Below, one piece after another: positions 1-5,128 of a stretch of 7,638 bases of DNA. This stretch comes from Candidatus Heimdallarchaeota archaeon (GTDB lineage: Archaea; Asgardarchaeota; Heimdallarchaeia; Heimdallarchaeales; Heimdallarchaeaceae). Where the stretch lies: positions 1 to 7,638 of the forward strand of contig JAEOTK010000195.1 of assembly GCA_016839875.1 (NCBI GenBank). The letters are read 5' to 3'. The translations under genes and the position numbers were made by a program. Position 1 is the first letter of the stretch. Each line of letters starts with the position of its first letter. The notes below the pieces were generated by a model. The model made no database searches, was not told the DNA's origin, and saw only the letters and a program-made list of their open reading frames with translations.

Positions 1-2
1 AC

Positions 3-305
3 GAATTAACCAAAGTCAAGGAACTTGAAGAAGAAATTCATGATTTGCCTAATCATCCTAATAGTGTAAATGCAAGTTTTTCATTTGATTTAACTGATAT
101 CAATGAAGAAGTAATAGTCTATGGCGGTTCATCATTTGACGAATTTCTCACTGAAGGTCTTGAAAGAGGTACATGTACTTTTTGGCTGAATGCACAAATA
201 ATAACACTGGAAGCAAACTATGTTGGTTATTTGACAATCATAGCTACTGTAAGTATACTGATTATCATTAGACATCAAATGAAGAAAAGAAAAAATATCA
301 ATTAG
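3..305 (+). CDS. C-terminal end of a membrane-anchored extracytoplasmic protein (5' partial)
   Basis: The reading frame is open to the window edge, so the start lies upstream; a TTG at 45 is only an internal codon. The visible 100 residues begin with a charged, Glu/Lys-rich helical stretch (residues 1-14, possibly the end of a coiled coil). A polar, probably beta-rich segment follows (15-70) with one N-glycosylation-type sequon (NAS near residue 23). One hydrophobic helix at about 73-90 is followed directly by a basic tail (HQMKKRKNIN). That order is typical of a type I protein: the bulk outside the cell, one C-terminal membrane anchor, and a positive stop-transfer tail in the cytoplasm. I do not recognise the family. 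It converges on the HdeD-like gene with a gap of about 50 bp and no clear T-tract. Confidence 0.7.
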   Translation, partial: ELTKVKELEEEIHDLPNHPNSVNASFSFDLTDINEEVIVYGGSSFDEFLTEGLERGTCTFWLNAQIITLEANYVGYLTIIATVSILIIIRHQMKKRKNIN

Positions 306-355
306 AAAATTAAAGAAATGATTGAGATTTTAGTTACAGAAAACTGAAGAAACTC

Positions 356-904
356 TTATGGTTCTTCAATATTCTTTATTCCTGCATATATCCATCCTGT
401 TCCACTGAATATAAAAGTAAGAGCTAGTAACGCTACTATTGTAGGTTCAGCGACTGATTGAAATATGAGTACTATTCCTGCTGCAACTATTGTCATTATT
501 CCTATAAGTATTGTAGTAATCTTGAACCAGTTTGGATATTCTTCCGAAGTACTCCCAAGAGTTATCCTTGAAAGGCTACTAAGTATTAATACTATTGCAA
601 GAAGTGACACAAGTCTTTCTGGAATTATATCTGAACGTGCTAAAATAGCTATAGCTATTGGTAAAACCAGGATTCCTACTGAAATTTTAAGTGCTCTTAC
701 GTACCATTCTAAATATTCTTGTAAAATACCATTTAGAGTACGAAAAACCCCTATTATTATCAAAGCAACAGCTAGTACAATAATTAAAGTTTGTAGATCT
801 TTATTAATGAAAACAAGGATTAATATTGCTAAGATTATAGTTATAAAACCTGCTAATATATTAAAAACTCTTAACCATTTAGGTATTTCAACTAGAGAAC
901 TCAT
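356..904 (-). CDS. HdeD/DUF308-family six-helix membrane protein
   Basis: This 182-residue protein is almost entirely membrane helices, at about 11-33, 38-59, 69-88, 97-116, 125-148 and 153-174. It is built as three similar helical hairpins, each opening with an aromatic/basic edge around Trp10, Trp67 and Trp126, and each second helix ending in a small-residue motif such as TLNGI, ITLGS or IYAGI. This threefold pattern and the length match the DUF308/HdeD family. HdeD of E. coli is linked to acid resistance, but most members have no known function, and no function is assigned here. The ATG at 904 is the only start before an upstream stop and has no SD. A TATA-like box lies 46 nt upstream. The gene probably stands alone, since its neighbours are a convergent gene and a decayed stretch. 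Confidence 0.75.
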   Translation of the reverse strand: MSSLVEIPKWLRVFNILAGFITIILAILILVFINKDLQTLIIVLAVALIIIGVFRTLNGILQEYLEWYVRALKISVGILVLPIAIAILARSDIIPERLVSLLAIVLILSSLSRITLGSTSEEYPNWFKITTILIGIMTIVAAGIVLIFQSVAEPTIVALLALTFIFSGTGWIYAGIKNIEEP

Positions 905-945
905 GATTAAAGATACTAATAATAGTAATTAAGCATTTCTAGAAA

Positions 946-955
946 GAATATAAAG
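946..955 (-). promoter_or_regulatory. Candidate TATA box for the HdeD-like gene
   Basis: On the minus strand this reads CTTTATATTC, centred 46 nt before the ATG at 904. An archaeal start site 25-30 nt downstream would leave a leader of about 20 nt without an SD. The background is AT-rich, so this is tentative. Confidence 0.3.
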
Positions 956-1041
956 ATACAATCTAGTGGGATAAAAAACAAGTAAGATGAATAGGGAGAG
1001 CTTTCTTTCTATTCTTGATATCTTCTTGGTCTCTTCTATTG

Positions 1042-1089
1042 ATAATTCTGAAGCAGGTTTTCCTTCTTTACCTCATCGACTTTTTTGGT
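1042..1089 (-). pseudogene. Decayed duplicate of the tautomerase gene 3' end
   Basis: This 48-base stretch aligns with positions 1723-1769, the 3' end of the intact tautomerase gene, with about 43 identical positions and one single-base indel. In the intact gene the segment encodes the C-terminus NRWGKEGKPASEL. Here there are three disabling changes: an extra base just before the Arg codon shifts the frame, the Trp codon TGG has become TGA, and the terminal TAG is lost, so the frame runs on. No start codon or N-terminal half is present nearby; similarity ends about at the nitroreductase stop. It is therefore a relic and not a gene. It lies just downstream of the nitroreductase in the same orientation, so the nitroreductase is bracketed by the two copies. 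Confidence 0.75.
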
Positions 1090-1099
1090 TTGTTTTATT

Positions 1100-1603
1100 T
1101 TAATATTTCTCATAATGGACAAGGGTATCTAGTTCTTTTCTCGTTTTTGTTGGTTCTTCGTCAGCATATCCAGTAGCAACTAATCCTAAAACATTTAGAT
1201 GTTCAGGAACTCCAAGCAGATCTTTTATCTCTGGTTCTATAGACGAGCCTATAACTCCAGCCCAACATGTACCTAGTCCTAAACTATGGGCTTCAATCAT
1301 ATATTGCATTGTCGCCAAAGCTGAATCTGACATGTGATACTTGGCATGTACTTCTGGATTTGTTAGAGGAATGAAAACTATTGGACTTTCAGCAACAAAT
1401 CTAGCATAGGGATGAATTTCTGAAAGTTTCTTTCGAACTTGTTTGTCTGCTACAATAAGGAATTCCCATGGTTGTTTATTTGATGCAGAAGGTGCCCATC
1501 TAGCAGCTTCCAAGCATTTCTGAATTTTCTCTTCTTCTACTTGTTGATTTTTATATTTTCGAATACTTCTACGGGTTTTTAGTAGATTTAAAACGTCATT
1601 CAT
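1100..1603 (-). CDS. Nitroreductase-family FMN-dependent oxidoreductase
   Basis: A compact member of the nitroreductase/NADH oxidase-like flavoprotein family, which uses FMN and NAD(P)H to reduce nitro groups, quinones or other electrophiles. From the chosen start the protein has 167 residues, at the short end of the family range. The N-terminal RRSIRKYKNQQV element and the following AARWAPSASNKQPWEF segment supply classic FMN-phosphate contacts. A later GLGTCWAG stretch and the C-terminal GLVATGYADEEP motif are also typical. Members usually form homodimers in the cytoplasm. The frame extends five codons upstream to a TTG, but an AAGGAG motif sits inside that extension, six bases before the ATG at 1603, so the ATG is the likely start. 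The physiological substrate cannot be read from the sequence. The intact tautomerase lies upstream and a relic of it downstream. Confidence 0.9.
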   Translation of the reverse strand: MNDVLNLLKTRRSIRKYKNQQVEEEKIQKCLEAARWAPSASNKQPWEFLIVADKQVRKKLSEIHPYARFVAESPIVFIPLTNPEVHAKYHMSDSALATMQYMIEAHSLGLGTCWAGVIGSSIEPEIKDLLGVPEHLNVLGLVATGYADEEPTKTRKELDTLVHYEKY

Positions 1604-1609
1604 TTTTTT

Positions 1610-1615
1610 CTCCTT
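1610..1615 (-). promoter_or_regulatory. Shine-Dalgarno site that decides the nitroreductase start
   Basis: The minus strand reads AAGGAG, with six bases between it and the ATG at 1603. It overlaps the alternative TTG-initiated extension (1618), which makes that longer form unlikely. Confidence 0.75.
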
Positions 1616-1629
1616 CAAAAGAATGTGTT

Positions 1630-1643
1630 ATATTTATAAAAAT
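1630..1643 (-). promoter_or_regulatory. Candidate TATA box for the nitroreductase
   Basis: The minus strand reads TTTTTATAAATATA, about 34 nt upstream of the ATG at 1603. This predicts a start site near 1610 and a very short leader around the SD. Just upstream, a short inverted repeat (GTTCT / AGAAC, 1646-1659) sits where a factor could affect TBP/TFB binding. Confidence 0.45.
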
Positions 1644-1720
1644 ATGTTCTTGATAGAACTACAAGATAATTTGCAACTAAAAGAAATAGAATGTGCAGAA
1701 AACAATACTGTTTCTCGCGC

Positions 1721-1903
1721 CTATAATTCTGAAGCTGGCTTTCCTTCTTTACCCCATCGATTTTTAGGTATCTCATGCATAATGACATTTACGGTTTGAG
1801 GTTTAGAACCTTGTTTCACAAAAACATCTGTTATTCCCGCAATTATTTCTCTTATCTGATCTTCTGTTCTTCCTTCCCAAAGATATACTTGTACTGTTGG
1901 CAT
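1721..1903 (-). CDS. 4-oxalocrotonate tautomerase-family enzyme
   Basis: A 60-residue protein with the size and layout of a 4-OT subunit, which typically assembles as a hexamer. The sequence starts MPTVQVYLWEGR, so removal of Met exposes the N-terminal proline that acts as the catalytic base in this superfamily. Arg11 (counting from the proline) is kept in the EGR motif. A helix follows (about 13-31), then the second strand, TVNVIMHEI. By my alignment the position of classical Arg39 holds Asn, and the active-site Phe50 is replaced by Trp in the NRWGKEGK segment. The chemistry may therefore differ from true 4-oxalocrotonate tautomerisation, so no substrate is assigned. The start is supported by a strong SD. 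It lies upstream of the nitroreductase with a gap of about 117 bp, and a decayed copy of its 3' end lies beyond that gene. Confidence 0.88.
   Translation of the reverse strand: MPTVQVYLWEGRTEDQIREIIAGITDVFVKQGSKPQTVNVIMHEIPKNRWGKEGKPASEL
1723..1769. repeat. Direct repeat partner of 1042-1089
   Basis: This is the intact copy of a 47-48 bp imperfect direct repeat, inside the 3' end of the tautomerase gene. The two copies are in the same orientation, 681 bp apart start to start, and enclose the nitroreductase gene. There is no integrase or transposase between them. Confidence 0.75.
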
Positions 1904-1907
1904 TTAT

Positions 1908-1914
1908 TCACCTC
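1908..1914 (-). promoter_or_regulatory. Strong archaeal-type Shine-Dalgarno for the tautomerase
   Basis: The minus strand reads GAGGTGA four bases before the ATG at 1903. It is an exact complement of the TCACCTC core at the 3' end of archaeal 16S rRNA. It is the clearest SD in the window and fixes the start, leaving the N-terminal catalytic proline in place. Confidence 0.85.
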
Positions 1915-1933
1915 TAGTACACCTAAAAATGAG

Positions 1934-1944
1934 TAAAATAAAAG
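1934..1944 (-). promoter_or_regulatory. Candidate TATA box for the tautomerase
   Basis: The minus strand reads CTTTTATTTTA, centred about 36 nt before the ATG. This would give a leader of about 10 nt that just includes the SD. It suggests transcription separate from the zinc-ribbon gene that ends at 1964. Confidence 0.35.
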
Positions 1945-1963
1945 AATTCTCCATAAATCTAAC

Positions 1964-2332
1964 TTAGTAATCTCTTTTTTTTCCACAATTGATACAAAAT
2001 TCTTCATAATCTTTCAATTTCGTTCCACAGAAGTCACAAAAGTTCTGATTCTTTGAAACTTTATACTCTGGTGTCTTTTCTTCTACGGGAGGATATTGTT
2101 CATATGTTTTATCTGTAAATTGTTGAACTTTACTTTGTTTTGCTCTTCTTCTTGATATTGAGATAAGAAATATTACTAGTATTGTAACTCCAATTCCTAC
2201 TGTTGGAAATGGCCAGAAGGTGTCACTGACTATATCTGTTAATAATCCGAACGCCACAAATGCACTAAACAACAATATTAGTGCCACAATCTTGAATGTA
2301 TTTCTATTATCGTTTTGACTAGTACTGTGCAT
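1964..2332 (-). CDS. Two-helix membrane protein with C-terminal zinc ribbon
   Basis: From the ATG at 2332 the product has 122 residues. It has a short polar N-terminus, two membrane helices (about 12-31 and 43-61), a basic RRR stop, a flexible acidic linker, and a C-terminal double-CxxC zinc ribbon with Cys99, Cys102, Cys113 and Cys116 (CDFCG...CINCG). Helix orientation and the basic patch suggest that the ribbon faces the cytoplasm. The frame extends to an ATG at 2374, adding MVWFITVYITFSFE. I prefer 2332 because a TTTATAAC box inside that extension is centred 29-30 nt upstream, as expected for a leaderless transcript, and neither start has an SD. The architecture matches the protein at 4502-4897. 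Function unknown; zinc ribbons of this type often mediate protein or nucleic-acid contacts. Confidence 0.75.
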   Translation of the reverse strand: MHSTSQNDNRNTFKIVALILLFSAFVAFGLLTDIVSDTFWPFPTVGIGVTILVIFLISISRRRAKQSKVQQFTDKTYEQYPPVEEKTPEYKVSKNQNFCDFCGTKLKDYEEFCINCGKKRDY

Positions 2333-2357
2333 TTCAAAGGAGAATGTGATATAGACA

Positions 2358-2365
2358 GTTATAAA
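2358..2365 (-). promoter_or_regulatory. TATA box for the zinc-ribbon gene (leaderless start)
   Basis: The minus strand reads TTTATAAC, centred 29-30 nt before the ATG at 2332. The predicted start site falls within a few bases of that ATG, which favours leaderless translation from 2332 over the longer frame from 2374. Confidence 0.5.
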
Positions 2366-2407
2366 CCAAACCATTTGAAAAATTACAAAATTTCATAATT
2401 ATTAAAA

Positions 2408-3472
2408 TCAATATATCCTGTTCCATGCTAGCATACCACCATTTAGAACGAAGGTTTTTCTAAATCCTGCTTTCTTCATTATTTGAGCAGCAGTATAAGC
2501 TCTCGCTCCCGATCTACAAACAATGATTATTTCTTCATTTTTCTTCTCACTTAATTGTTCTAGATTTGGAATCAACTTCCCAATTGGAATATTAATCACT
2601 CCCTCTATATGACCTATTCTTTGTCTTAGCTCAAAAGGTTCTCTAACATCAATCATGAACGGTTGTTCCTTTCTCTCTATCTTTCCAGCAAGTTCTTGTG
2701 TTGATATGTCTTGAACTATCATTTCGTTAATGCTAGGTTCTACAGTTCCTTTTACCTCGCAAGATGGTGCATCAATTGGTATCCATGCTGCATTTGGATC
2801 TTGGGCACATGAATAATTTGCTTTTAGAACATCTTTCATCCAATCAGCTGGTCCCAGTCTTAAATCATTCAGAAAACTAACAAATTCTTCCTTAGTTCTT
2901 TCTTTCAAGTGAGGATTTGTTTTCTTCTGTTTTGCAATACTTGTGGGTTTTCTATCTCTATAATCATGAGCTGGGTAAACTATTAGATCTTCAGGGAGTT
3001 GCTTGAATTTCTGCAAAGTTTCCCAATGAACTGCCGGGTCACCACCAGGTAAATCATCCCTTCCTGCTCCACCATCATCTAAGAAAAGAGCATCACCAGT
3101 AAATAATCTTCCTTCCCAAATCAAGCTAATAGAATCTTGAGTATGACCATTGGTCTCTATTACATCTATCTTAATATCATCTATTTCTATTACATCTCCT
3201 TCATTCACTCTATTAGTTACGCACTGAGAAGGAGCATTCTCATGCATGTAATATTGACAATCAAGACGGTCCTTCATAGCAGCTGCGCCAGAAATATGGT
3301 CAGCATGAGAGTGGGTATCAATTATAGCTCTAAGATCAAGATTGCTTTTATCTATGTATTCCAGATAATCTTCTACTTGATCTAAAACAGGATCTATCAG
3401 AATAACTGATGATGTACTTCCTCCAATTATGTATGTTTTGCAGCTAGTATTATTCAATTCAGTGAATAACAT
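2408..3472 (-). CDS. Persulfide dioxygenase-rhodanese fusion protein
   Basis: A 354-residue fusion of an ETHE1-like metallo-beta-lactamase-fold persulfide dioxygenase with a rhodanese domain, matching the length of bacterial PRF proteins. The N-terminal domain (about 1-215) carries THSHADH (53-59), His110, Asp127 (TGDALF), the ETHE1-type GAGRDD motif (135-140) and His169. By analogy with ETHE1, His54, His110 and Asp127 would hold a single iron. After a linker, the rhodanese domain (about 252-352) has DVREPFE and the active loop CRSGAR with Cys319. Known fusions oxidise glutathione or similar persulfides to sulfite with O2, and the rhodanese passes sulfane sulfur between persulfide and thiosulfate. 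The thiol carrier in this organism is unknown. All key residues are present and no signal peptide is seen, so it should be an active cytoplasmic enzyme. The ATG has no SD. An inverted repeat overlaps the predicted promoter. Confidence 0.92.
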   Translation of the reverse strand: MLFTELNNTSCKTYIIGGSTSSVILIDPVLDQVEDYLEYIDKSNLDLRAIIDTHSHADHISGAAAMKDRLDCQYYMHENAPSQCVTNRVNEGDVIEIDDIKIDVIETNGHTQDSISLIWEGRLFTGDALFLDDGGAGRDDLPGGDPAVHWETLQKFKQLPEDLIVYPAHDYRDRKPTSIAKQKKTNPHLKERTKEEFVSFLNDLRLGPADWMKDVLKANYSCAQDPNAAWIPIDAPSCEVKGTVEPSINEMIVQDISTQELAGKIERKEQPFMIDVREPFELRQRIGHIEGVINIPIGKLIPNLEQLSEKKNEEIIIVCRSGARAYTAAQIMKKAGFRKTFVLNGGMLAWNRIY

Positions 3473-3493
3473 AACTTATACTAAAATATCAGT

Positions 3494-3513
3494 CTTTTAA
3501 GATTTTTTAAAAG
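3494..3513 (-). promoter_or_regulatory. Inverted repeat over the predicted promoter of the dioxygenase-rhodanese gene
   Basis: CTTTTAA and TTAAAAG form a perfect 7-bp inverted repeat around a 6-base spacer. Each arm resembles a TATA box, and the arm nearer the gene is centred about 25 nt before the ATG at 3472, the expected archaeal spacing. It may simply be the promoter or may also be an operator. The simple A/T make-up makes chance plausible. Confidence 0.4.
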
Positions 3514-3623
3514 TAAGAATTGAAAACCTCCTTTAGTAAATTCAAGAAAAAGAAAAGTTAATTCTTTCTTTTTTCTATCTTTATTTATCTTTCTTATTGG
3601 TAAAATCTTCCCTAAGCAGAACT

Positions 3624-3634
3624 CTTTTATTTTG
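3624..3634 (+). promoter_or_regulatory. Candidate TATA box for the permuted binding-protein gene
   Basis: CTTTTATTTTG is centred about 31 nt before the ATG at 3660, giving a nearly leaderless transcript; no SD is present. It follows a pyrimidine-rich tract (about 3559-3600) in the divergent intergenic region, for which I see no other content. Confidence 0.4.
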
Positions 3635-3659
3635 ATATTCGAAATCTGAATGATTCACT

Positions 3660-4445
3660 ATGAAAAACAAAATACTGATTTGTGGATCTTGCATTTTGCT
3701 TATAGCACTAATAGGCCTATCTTCCAATGTTTCTGCACTCAAACCTATGACTCTTCCTGAAATAGAAATGATTGTTCCTGATACTGGATTAATTGGAGAC
3801 TGTCAACTTCTTGTTGATCAACTTGTTGAAGATGCTGCCAAATGCGGAATAAAAATTATTCCTGACTATACAACTTGGGGAGATGGAGTTAACCGAATGC
3901 TAGCAGGAGACTTCGAGATGTTCTATTTCATTGGTCTTTCAATGCCACCGGCTGATACTTTGGATAATATCATTGAAACACTCTATTTCCTTTTTGTTTG
4001 GTACGATTTCTGGAATTATTATAATGCAGAACTTTTTGATAAAATCTATGATATGTATGTTTTGAACTTCAATGGGTTCTTAGACGAAGCTTTGGTAGTT
4101 TTCCACGAAATAGAATTAATTTTGTATGAAGAACAAATCGCTATACCCATCTCGTATTATTATCAAGATACTGGTAATCACTATACTCGTTACCTTTTCA
4201 TGAATTGTGATGAAAATGGTCCTTTAGCAGATTCTGCTATTAGAGTCGCTCTTTCACATCTTATAGATAGAACTCTATACGCTCAAATATATGGAGATGC
4301 AGTTGTATATGATCCAATTGCATTAAGTCACATTTTTGAATGGTCACAATATCATGATACAACTTTGCCAGATATTCCATACTCTATTGGAAAAGCTGTA
4401 AAAACTGTTGTTCATGCAGGTTACCTTCCAGCAAATGCAAAATAG
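3660..4445 (+). CDS. Secreted single-lobe, circularly permuted family-5 solute-binding protein
   Basis: A 261-residue protein with a Sec signal peptide (about 1-26, ending VSA) and no C-terminal anchor. Canonical oligopeptide-binding proteins (SBP_bac_5, DppA/OppA type) are about twice as long. Residues 33-172 resemble the second half of their large lobe: a strand (EIEMIVPD), the LLVDQLVEDAAKCGIKI helix, WGDGVNRMLAGDFEMF (DppA has WGEYLKRAKDGEHDA), then FDKIYDMY and an EIELILYEEQIAIPI ending. Residues 176-256 resemble the segment that normally comes before all this: YLFMNCDENGPLADSAIRVALSHLIDR, followed by a KAVKTVVHAGY ending (normally KAKELLKEAGF). The order is thus swapped, and the other lobe is missing. 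With one lobe, classical cleft binding of peptide is doubtful; it may bind a partner, serve as an accessory subunit, or be a derived remnant. No ABC permease lies nearby. It has its own promoter and terminator. Confidence 0.65.
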   Translation: MKNKILICGSCILLIALIGLSSNVSALKPMTLPEIEMIVPDTGLIGDCQLLVDQLVEDAAKCGIKIIPDYTTWGDGVNRMLAGDFEMFYFIGLSMPPADTLDNIIETLYFLFVWYDFWNYYNAELFDKIYDMYVLNFNGFLDEALVVFHEIELILYEEQIAIPISYYYQDTGNHYTRYLFMNCDENGPLADSAIRVALSHLIDRTLYAQIYGDAVVYDPIALSHIFEWSQYHDTTLPDIPYSIGKAVKTVVHAGYLPANAK

Positions 4446-4456
4446 TCCTTTGTTCA

Positions 4457-4479
4457 TTTTTTTTTCTTTTTCTTTTTTT
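4457..4479 (+). terminator. T-rich terminator after the permuted binding-protein gene
   Basis: This run is nearly all T with three C interruptions plus an A near its start, beginning about a dozen bases after the stop codon. Archaeal transcription commonly ends at such U-tracts without a hairpin. It separates this gene from the convergent zinc-ribbon gene. Confidence 0.6.
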
Positions 4480-4501
4480 ATAAAAGATTGGGGACAAACC
4501 A

Positions 4502-4897
4502 CTATAATTTTCTTCCACAGCTAATACAGAAATTAACTCCTTCTCTAATAACTTCACCACAATATTCACAGTATTGAGTATCATAATCTAATTTAGAACT
4601 CAATTTTTTAGAAGGTATAAAATCATCCTCTTCTCTACTTCGAATAGATTCTTCTAAAGGTTTGAAATCTACTTCCAAAAGATTTTCAGATGTATCAGAA
4701 GATTTTCTTCGTTGAGATATCACCAACCCACCAAGTGCTAATACGACTACTACTCCTCCAACTATAGAGACTAATACCCATGGAAAAGATCCACTGAATA
4801 AATCACCTGAAAAGACGAAAAATACTCCAACTCCTGCTAGCAATACCAAAACTGCTGAGATTCCTTTTACTGCATATCTAGTTCTATTTCTCTGCAT
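4502..4897 (-). CDS. Second two-helix membrane protein with C-terminal zinc ribbon
   Basis: A 131-residue protein with the same plan as the product of 1964-2332: a short basic N-terminus (MQRNRTRY), two membrane helices (about 9-30 and 40-62) joined by a short loop with FPW, a QRRK stop, a 45-residue charged linker, and a C-terminal zinc ribbon with Cys110, Cys113, Cys124 and Cys127 (CEYCG...CISCG). The linker is rich in Glu, Asp and Ser and looks disordered. Positive charge before helix 1 and after helix 2 predicts that both ends, including the ribbon, are cytoplasmic. There is no SD, and a TATA box centred 28-29 nt upstream supports a leaderless start at this ATG. I cannot assign a function; a role in recruiting or scaffolding cytosolic partners at the membrane is only a guess. 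Confidence 0.8.
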   Translation of the reverse strand: MQRNRTRYAVKGISAVLVLLAGVGVFFVFSGDLFSGSFPWVLVSIVGGVVVVLALGGLVISQRRKSSDTSENLLEVDFKPLEESIRSREEDDFIPSKKLSSKLDYDTQYCEYCGEVIREGVNFCISCGRKL

Positions 4898-4921
4898 TCT
4901 AAGAGAGCTGGTTCTTGAACA

Positions 4922-4929
4922 CTTATAAG
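4922..4929 (-). promoter_or_regulatory. TATA box for the second zinc-ribbon gene (leaderless)
   Basis: CTTATAAG, the same on both strands, is centred 28-29 nt before the ATG at 4897. The spacing is nearly that of the paralogue at 2358-2365. Confidence 0.5.
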
Positions 4930-5067
4930 ATAAACTAAATGAAAGAAATTTGTTTTCCTTTAGCTTTAACTTGTTTAATCTTTAATTCCCTCTTCTATTA
5001 CTGTGAGAATTCCTTTTATTACACTTTTACTCTTAAAAACAAGAGAATATTTTTGAAACAAACTAAG

Positions 5068-5075
5068 CTTTAAAA
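5068..5075 (+). promoter_or_regulatory. Candidate TATA box for the MFS transporter
   Basis: CTTTAAAA is centred about 57 nt before the ATG at 5129. A start site near 5097-5100 would leave a leader of about 30 nt without a good SD. The predicted start site falls in the left arm of the inverted repeat at 5094-5122. Confidence 0.35.
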
Positions 5076-5093
5076 CACAATAAGAAAACTTCA

Positions 5094-5122
5094 AATCGAA
5101 CAGATTAACTAGGGATTCGATT
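5094..5122. promoter_or_regulatory. Inverted repeat just before the MFS gene
   Basis: AATCGAA (5094-5100) and TTCGATT (5116-5122) form a perfect 7-bp inverted repeat with a 15-base spacer, ending six bases before the ATG. The placement over the predicted start site and leader would suit a dimeric repressor, as is common for drug exporters, or a leader hairpin. No regulator gene lies next to it in this window. Confidence 0.4.
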
Positions 5123-5128
5123 ATCCAG

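Noticed and set aside
465..932. 155-aa frame on the plus strand antisense to the HdeD-like gene
   Set aside because: The opposite strand encodes a coherent six-helix family protein. This frame has no recognisable domain, no SD and no promoter, so it is a shadow.
1604..1618. Five-codon upstream extension of the nitroreductase from a TTG
   Set aside because: The extension contains the AAGGAG SD for the ATG at 1603.
2333..2374. Fourteen-residue N-terminal extension of the zinc-ribbon protein
   Set aside because: It holds the TATA box that fits leaderless transcription from 2332, and the ATG at 2374 has no start signals. It remains possible, since the extension is hydrophobic and in frame.
1100..3472. 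A single operon from the dioxygenase to the nitroreductase
   Set aside because: All genes share a strand, but each has its own TATA-like box at fitting distance, and the gaps before the tautomerase (60 bp) and nitroreductase (117 bp) are long enough for separate promoters. Co-transcription cannot be excluded.
3559..3600. Pyrimidine-rich tract as a terminator
   Set aside because: It lies upstream of the plus-strand gene at 3660 with no plus-strand gene before it to terminate; it is more likely compositional.
4384..4584. 66-aa minus-strand frame bridging two gene ends
   Set aside because: It overlaps the 3' ends of both convergent genes in other frames and shows no family features.
5032..5046. 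CTCTT/AAGAG hairpin followed by a short T-run
   Set aside because: The stem is only 5 bp with an A-rich loop, in AT-rich DNA between divergent genes where no terminator is needed.
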